8,063 bases of DNA from Bacteroidales bacterium (GTDB lineage: Bacteria; Bacteroidota; Bacteroidia; Bacteroidales; WRGA01). The stretch spans positions 1-8,063 of the forward strand of contig JAITHZ010000040.1 of assembly GCA_031279795.1 (NCBI GenBank), in the 5' to 3' direction. Shown one piece after another: positions 6,661 to 8,063 of the stretch (the first letter of the stretch is position 1; every line of letters begins with the position of its first letter). The position numbers were made by a program, and so were the translations under genes. Under the pieces are notes generated by a model that did no database searches, had not been told where the DNA came from, and saw only the letters and a list, made by a program, of their open reading frames with translations.

Positions 6661-7163
6661 ATAATTTTTGCTGTAATGTTTTTTGTTGTGCTACTGTATG
6701 GTACAAACAAAATACTGTCTTCTAATATTATATTTTCATATCCTAAATTATCATTGTTATTATACAAAACCAATTTCAGATTTTCAAAGTCGATGTTCGA
6801 TTTTTCGGGATAGAAACCTGAAAAGCAAGTTTTCGTGGTATAAAACACTCTGTTTTTTCTATTAAAAAACACATATTTTGAACAATCGCCCGAATTGTTA
6901 TAGACTGAATAACAATTATAATCAACCGTTTTATCATTGTAATGATATTGATAGTCGATAGAACTGCCGTCTTCCGTAGTAATTTCATATATTTTTCTAT
7001 CACAATGATATAACGTATATACTTCCGAATGTTCCAATTCCTGTTTAACAATATAAACACTGTCTTTGCTATTGTTACAGTTCGTTGCTGTATTTACAAC
7101 TTTATTTGTTTGACACGAAATCAAAGCATATACTAACACGCCAAAAAATACTATCTTTTTCAT
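6645..7163 (-). CDS. Lipoprotein, probable immunity protein of the M23 peptidase effector
   Basis: This 172-residue protein has a lipoprotein signal: MKK, hydrophobic residues 4-15, and LISC with Cys17, then QTNK. The mature part is rich in Asn, Tyr and beta-prone segments and has cysteines at 29, 54, 84, 93 and 113, possibly paired in the periplasm. Its ATG (7163-7161) overlaps the TGA of the M23 peptidase gene (7162-7160) as ATGA, so the two are translationally coupled. Such coupling is common for toxin and immunity pairs and suits co-production of a periplasmic neutraliser for a peptidoglycan-cutting enzyme. No family is recognised. The frame ends at TAA 6647-6645 inside an A-rich run. A frame shifted by one base continues with 19 plausible codons to TAG at 6592-6590, so the C-terminus may be altered by a frameshift. 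Confidence 0.82.
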   Translation of the reverse strand: MKKIVFFGVLVYALISCQTNKVVNTATNCNNSKDSVYIVKQELEHSEVYTLYHCDRKIYEITTEDGSSIDYQYHYNDKTVDYNCYSVYNNSGDCSKYVFFNRKNRVFYTTKTCFSGFYPEKSNIDFENLKLVLYNNNDNLGYENIILEDSILFVPYSSTTKNITAKIILLLK

Positions 7164-8062
7164 TCTATGCTCATTAATGTTTCTGTTCCATCAGACTCTA
7201 CTTTTTTTACACCTGAATTTGTTTGATTCTTGGTATAATTACCATTTGTATCTACTGTATCATTTTGAGTATAAAACTTTGTTACCACAATTCTATTAGG
7301 CGATTCCCGTCCGACTAAACCTAATCCGGGTGAAACTTCTGTCCTACACTCAAAATGTAAATGCAAGTCGCCTCTTGTTAAGGAACTTGCGTTACCTGTT
7401 TTACCTGTTTTGCCTATTGTATCTCCTTTTTTAACTTCAGAATCAATACTAATGCCACTTCCTATTTCTGACAAATGCGCATAAAATGCATAATATATAG
7501 AATTATCTATTTTTATTACCAATTGTATTCCATAATCTCCCGAAGAAGGTTTGACAATTTTCTTTACTACACCATCAGAAACGGCTTTAATATCTGTGCC
7601 AGAAACAGCATAGTAATCAAACCCTTGATGATTTTTTGAATTAGCAACACCTTCTTTTGTCCGAACTTTACCATATAGATTACTTGCTCTGTTTTTTCTT
7701 ATTTTCATTGTATCTAAAGGGTCGCAAAATTGGGCTTCAACAGTTAAAAAATCCGTACCGTTGAAAGGTTGTGATACATTGTTTTGAACTGTAATTAATA
7801 AAATTTTATCTTCCCATTCTTCCTCTAATTTTATTTTGTCATATTTAATTTTATTCTCCTTGACGGTAGTATTCAAAATTTTTAAAACATCAGCATCTTT
7901 TTCTTTGATTTGTACTTTTATTTGAGACCCATCAGAAATATTCTCGGTTATTAATTCTATTTTGACTTCTGCATTTACCAAAGCAGTTTCAATACTTTCA
8001 TTTTTATTGTTATACCATTTTGCACTAACAATTTTTCCATCAATATTTGATTCTTCTGTTAA
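7160..8062 (-). CDS. M23-family peptidoglycan endopeptidase, probable T6SS effector (5' end outside window)
   Basis: The frame is open to the right edge (300 codons seen), so the true start is outside. A TTG at 7981 within it has no reason to be the start, since coding sequence with the motif SAKWYNN lies before it. The first 125 visible residues look like beta-sandwich modules (DGSQIKVQIKEKD). The M23 domain covers about visible residues 128-245, with the zinc and catalytic motifs intact: HQGFD (His145, Asp149), YAHLS (His196) and HLHFE (His234, His236). Enzymes of this family cut peptide cross-bridges in peptidoglycan with zinc. A hydrophilic tail of about 45 residues follows. The stop overlaps the start of a lipoprotein gene by ATGA. 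Because the gene lies beside T6SSiii envelope genes and its lipoprotein partner is coupled, an antibacterial effector acting in the target periplasm is likely. A house-keeping wall hydrolase is less likely. Whether the missing N-terminus has a PAAR, VgrG or other loading domain cannot be seen. Confidence 0.88.
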   Translation of the reverse strand, partial: LTEESNIDGKIVSAKWYNNKNESIETALVNAEVKIELITENISDGSQIKVQIKEKDADVLKILNTTVKENKIKYDKIKLEEEWEDKILLITVQNNVSQPFNGTDFLTVEAQFCDPLDTMKIRKNRASNLYGKVRTKEGVANSKNHQGFDYYAVSGTDIKAVSDGVVKKIVKPSSGDYGIQLVIKIDNSIYYAFYAHLSEIGSGISIDSEVKKGDTIGKTGKTGNASSLTRGDLHLHFECRTEVSPGLGLVGRESPNRIVVTKFYTQNDTVDTNGNYTKNQTNSGVKKVESDGTETLMSIE

Positions 8063-8063
8063 A

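Noticed and set aside
7979..7981. TTG as start codon of the M23 peptidase
   Set aside because: The frame stays open to the window edge, and the codons before TTG encode a sensible beta-rich segment (SAKWYNN), so the start lies outside.
1..8063. CRISPR array, IS element, tRNA or rRNA, and intrinsic terminator
   Set aside because: I looked for regular repeats, inverted terminal repeats with a transposase, cloverleaf-like stretches and GC-rich hairpins followed by T runs; none was convincing by eye.

Overview
This window is a stretch of a Bacteroidota (probably Bacteroidales-like) genome that carries the envelope-complex end of a subtype iii type VI secretion system (T6SSiii) with candidate effector and immunity genes on both sides. 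All supported genes lie on the minus strand, so the reading order runs from high to low coordinates. The Bacteroidota assignment rests on a recognisable TssR-type protein (family known only from T6SSiii), a PKD-domain membrane protein directly before it, AT-rich leaders with little Shine-Dalgarno signal, and a TAnnTTTG-type -7 box.

Right part (about 6020-8063, AT-rich): the 3' part of a gene whose product ends in an intact M23 zinc metallopeptidase domain (peptidoglycan endopeptidase), overlapping by ATGA with a 172-aa lipoprotein gene, followed by a second, 184-aa lipoprotein gene. This looks like a cell-wall-targeting effector with one or two periplasmic immunity lipoproteins. A 43-codon ORF with a hydrophobic centre and very basic end sits at the junction to the next block.

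Middle part (1451-5840, higher GC): four tightly packed genes, 11, 7 and 4 bases apart. They encode two small single-pass membrane proteins with helical periplasmic parts (TssO/TssQ-type, possibly paralogous), a single-pass membrane protein with two PKD domains (TssP-like), and TssR, a large lipoprotein with SH3-like segments and a von Willebrand A-like domain that has lost its metal site. In T6SSiii the TssN/O/P/Q/R proteins replace the TssJLM envelope complex of other T6SSs. This operon would therefore build the inner-membrane to outer-membrane part of the machine. TssN and the sheath, tube and baseplate genes are not in the window.

Left part (1-1403): 47 bases after tssR begins a gene for at least 467 residues that runs off the left edge. 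It has an N-terminal beta-rich part, a central domain with ADP-ribosyltransferase-like features (a SxYLSAS motif and a later ExE followed by G-x-I-P), and a long glycine-zipper hydrophobic segment. It is most likely a second effector. Its 3' half is AT-richer than its 5' half, as expected of an exchangeable toxin end.

No rRNA, tRNA, IS element, CRISPR array or clear terminator was seen. There is no gene-free stretch above 300 bases.
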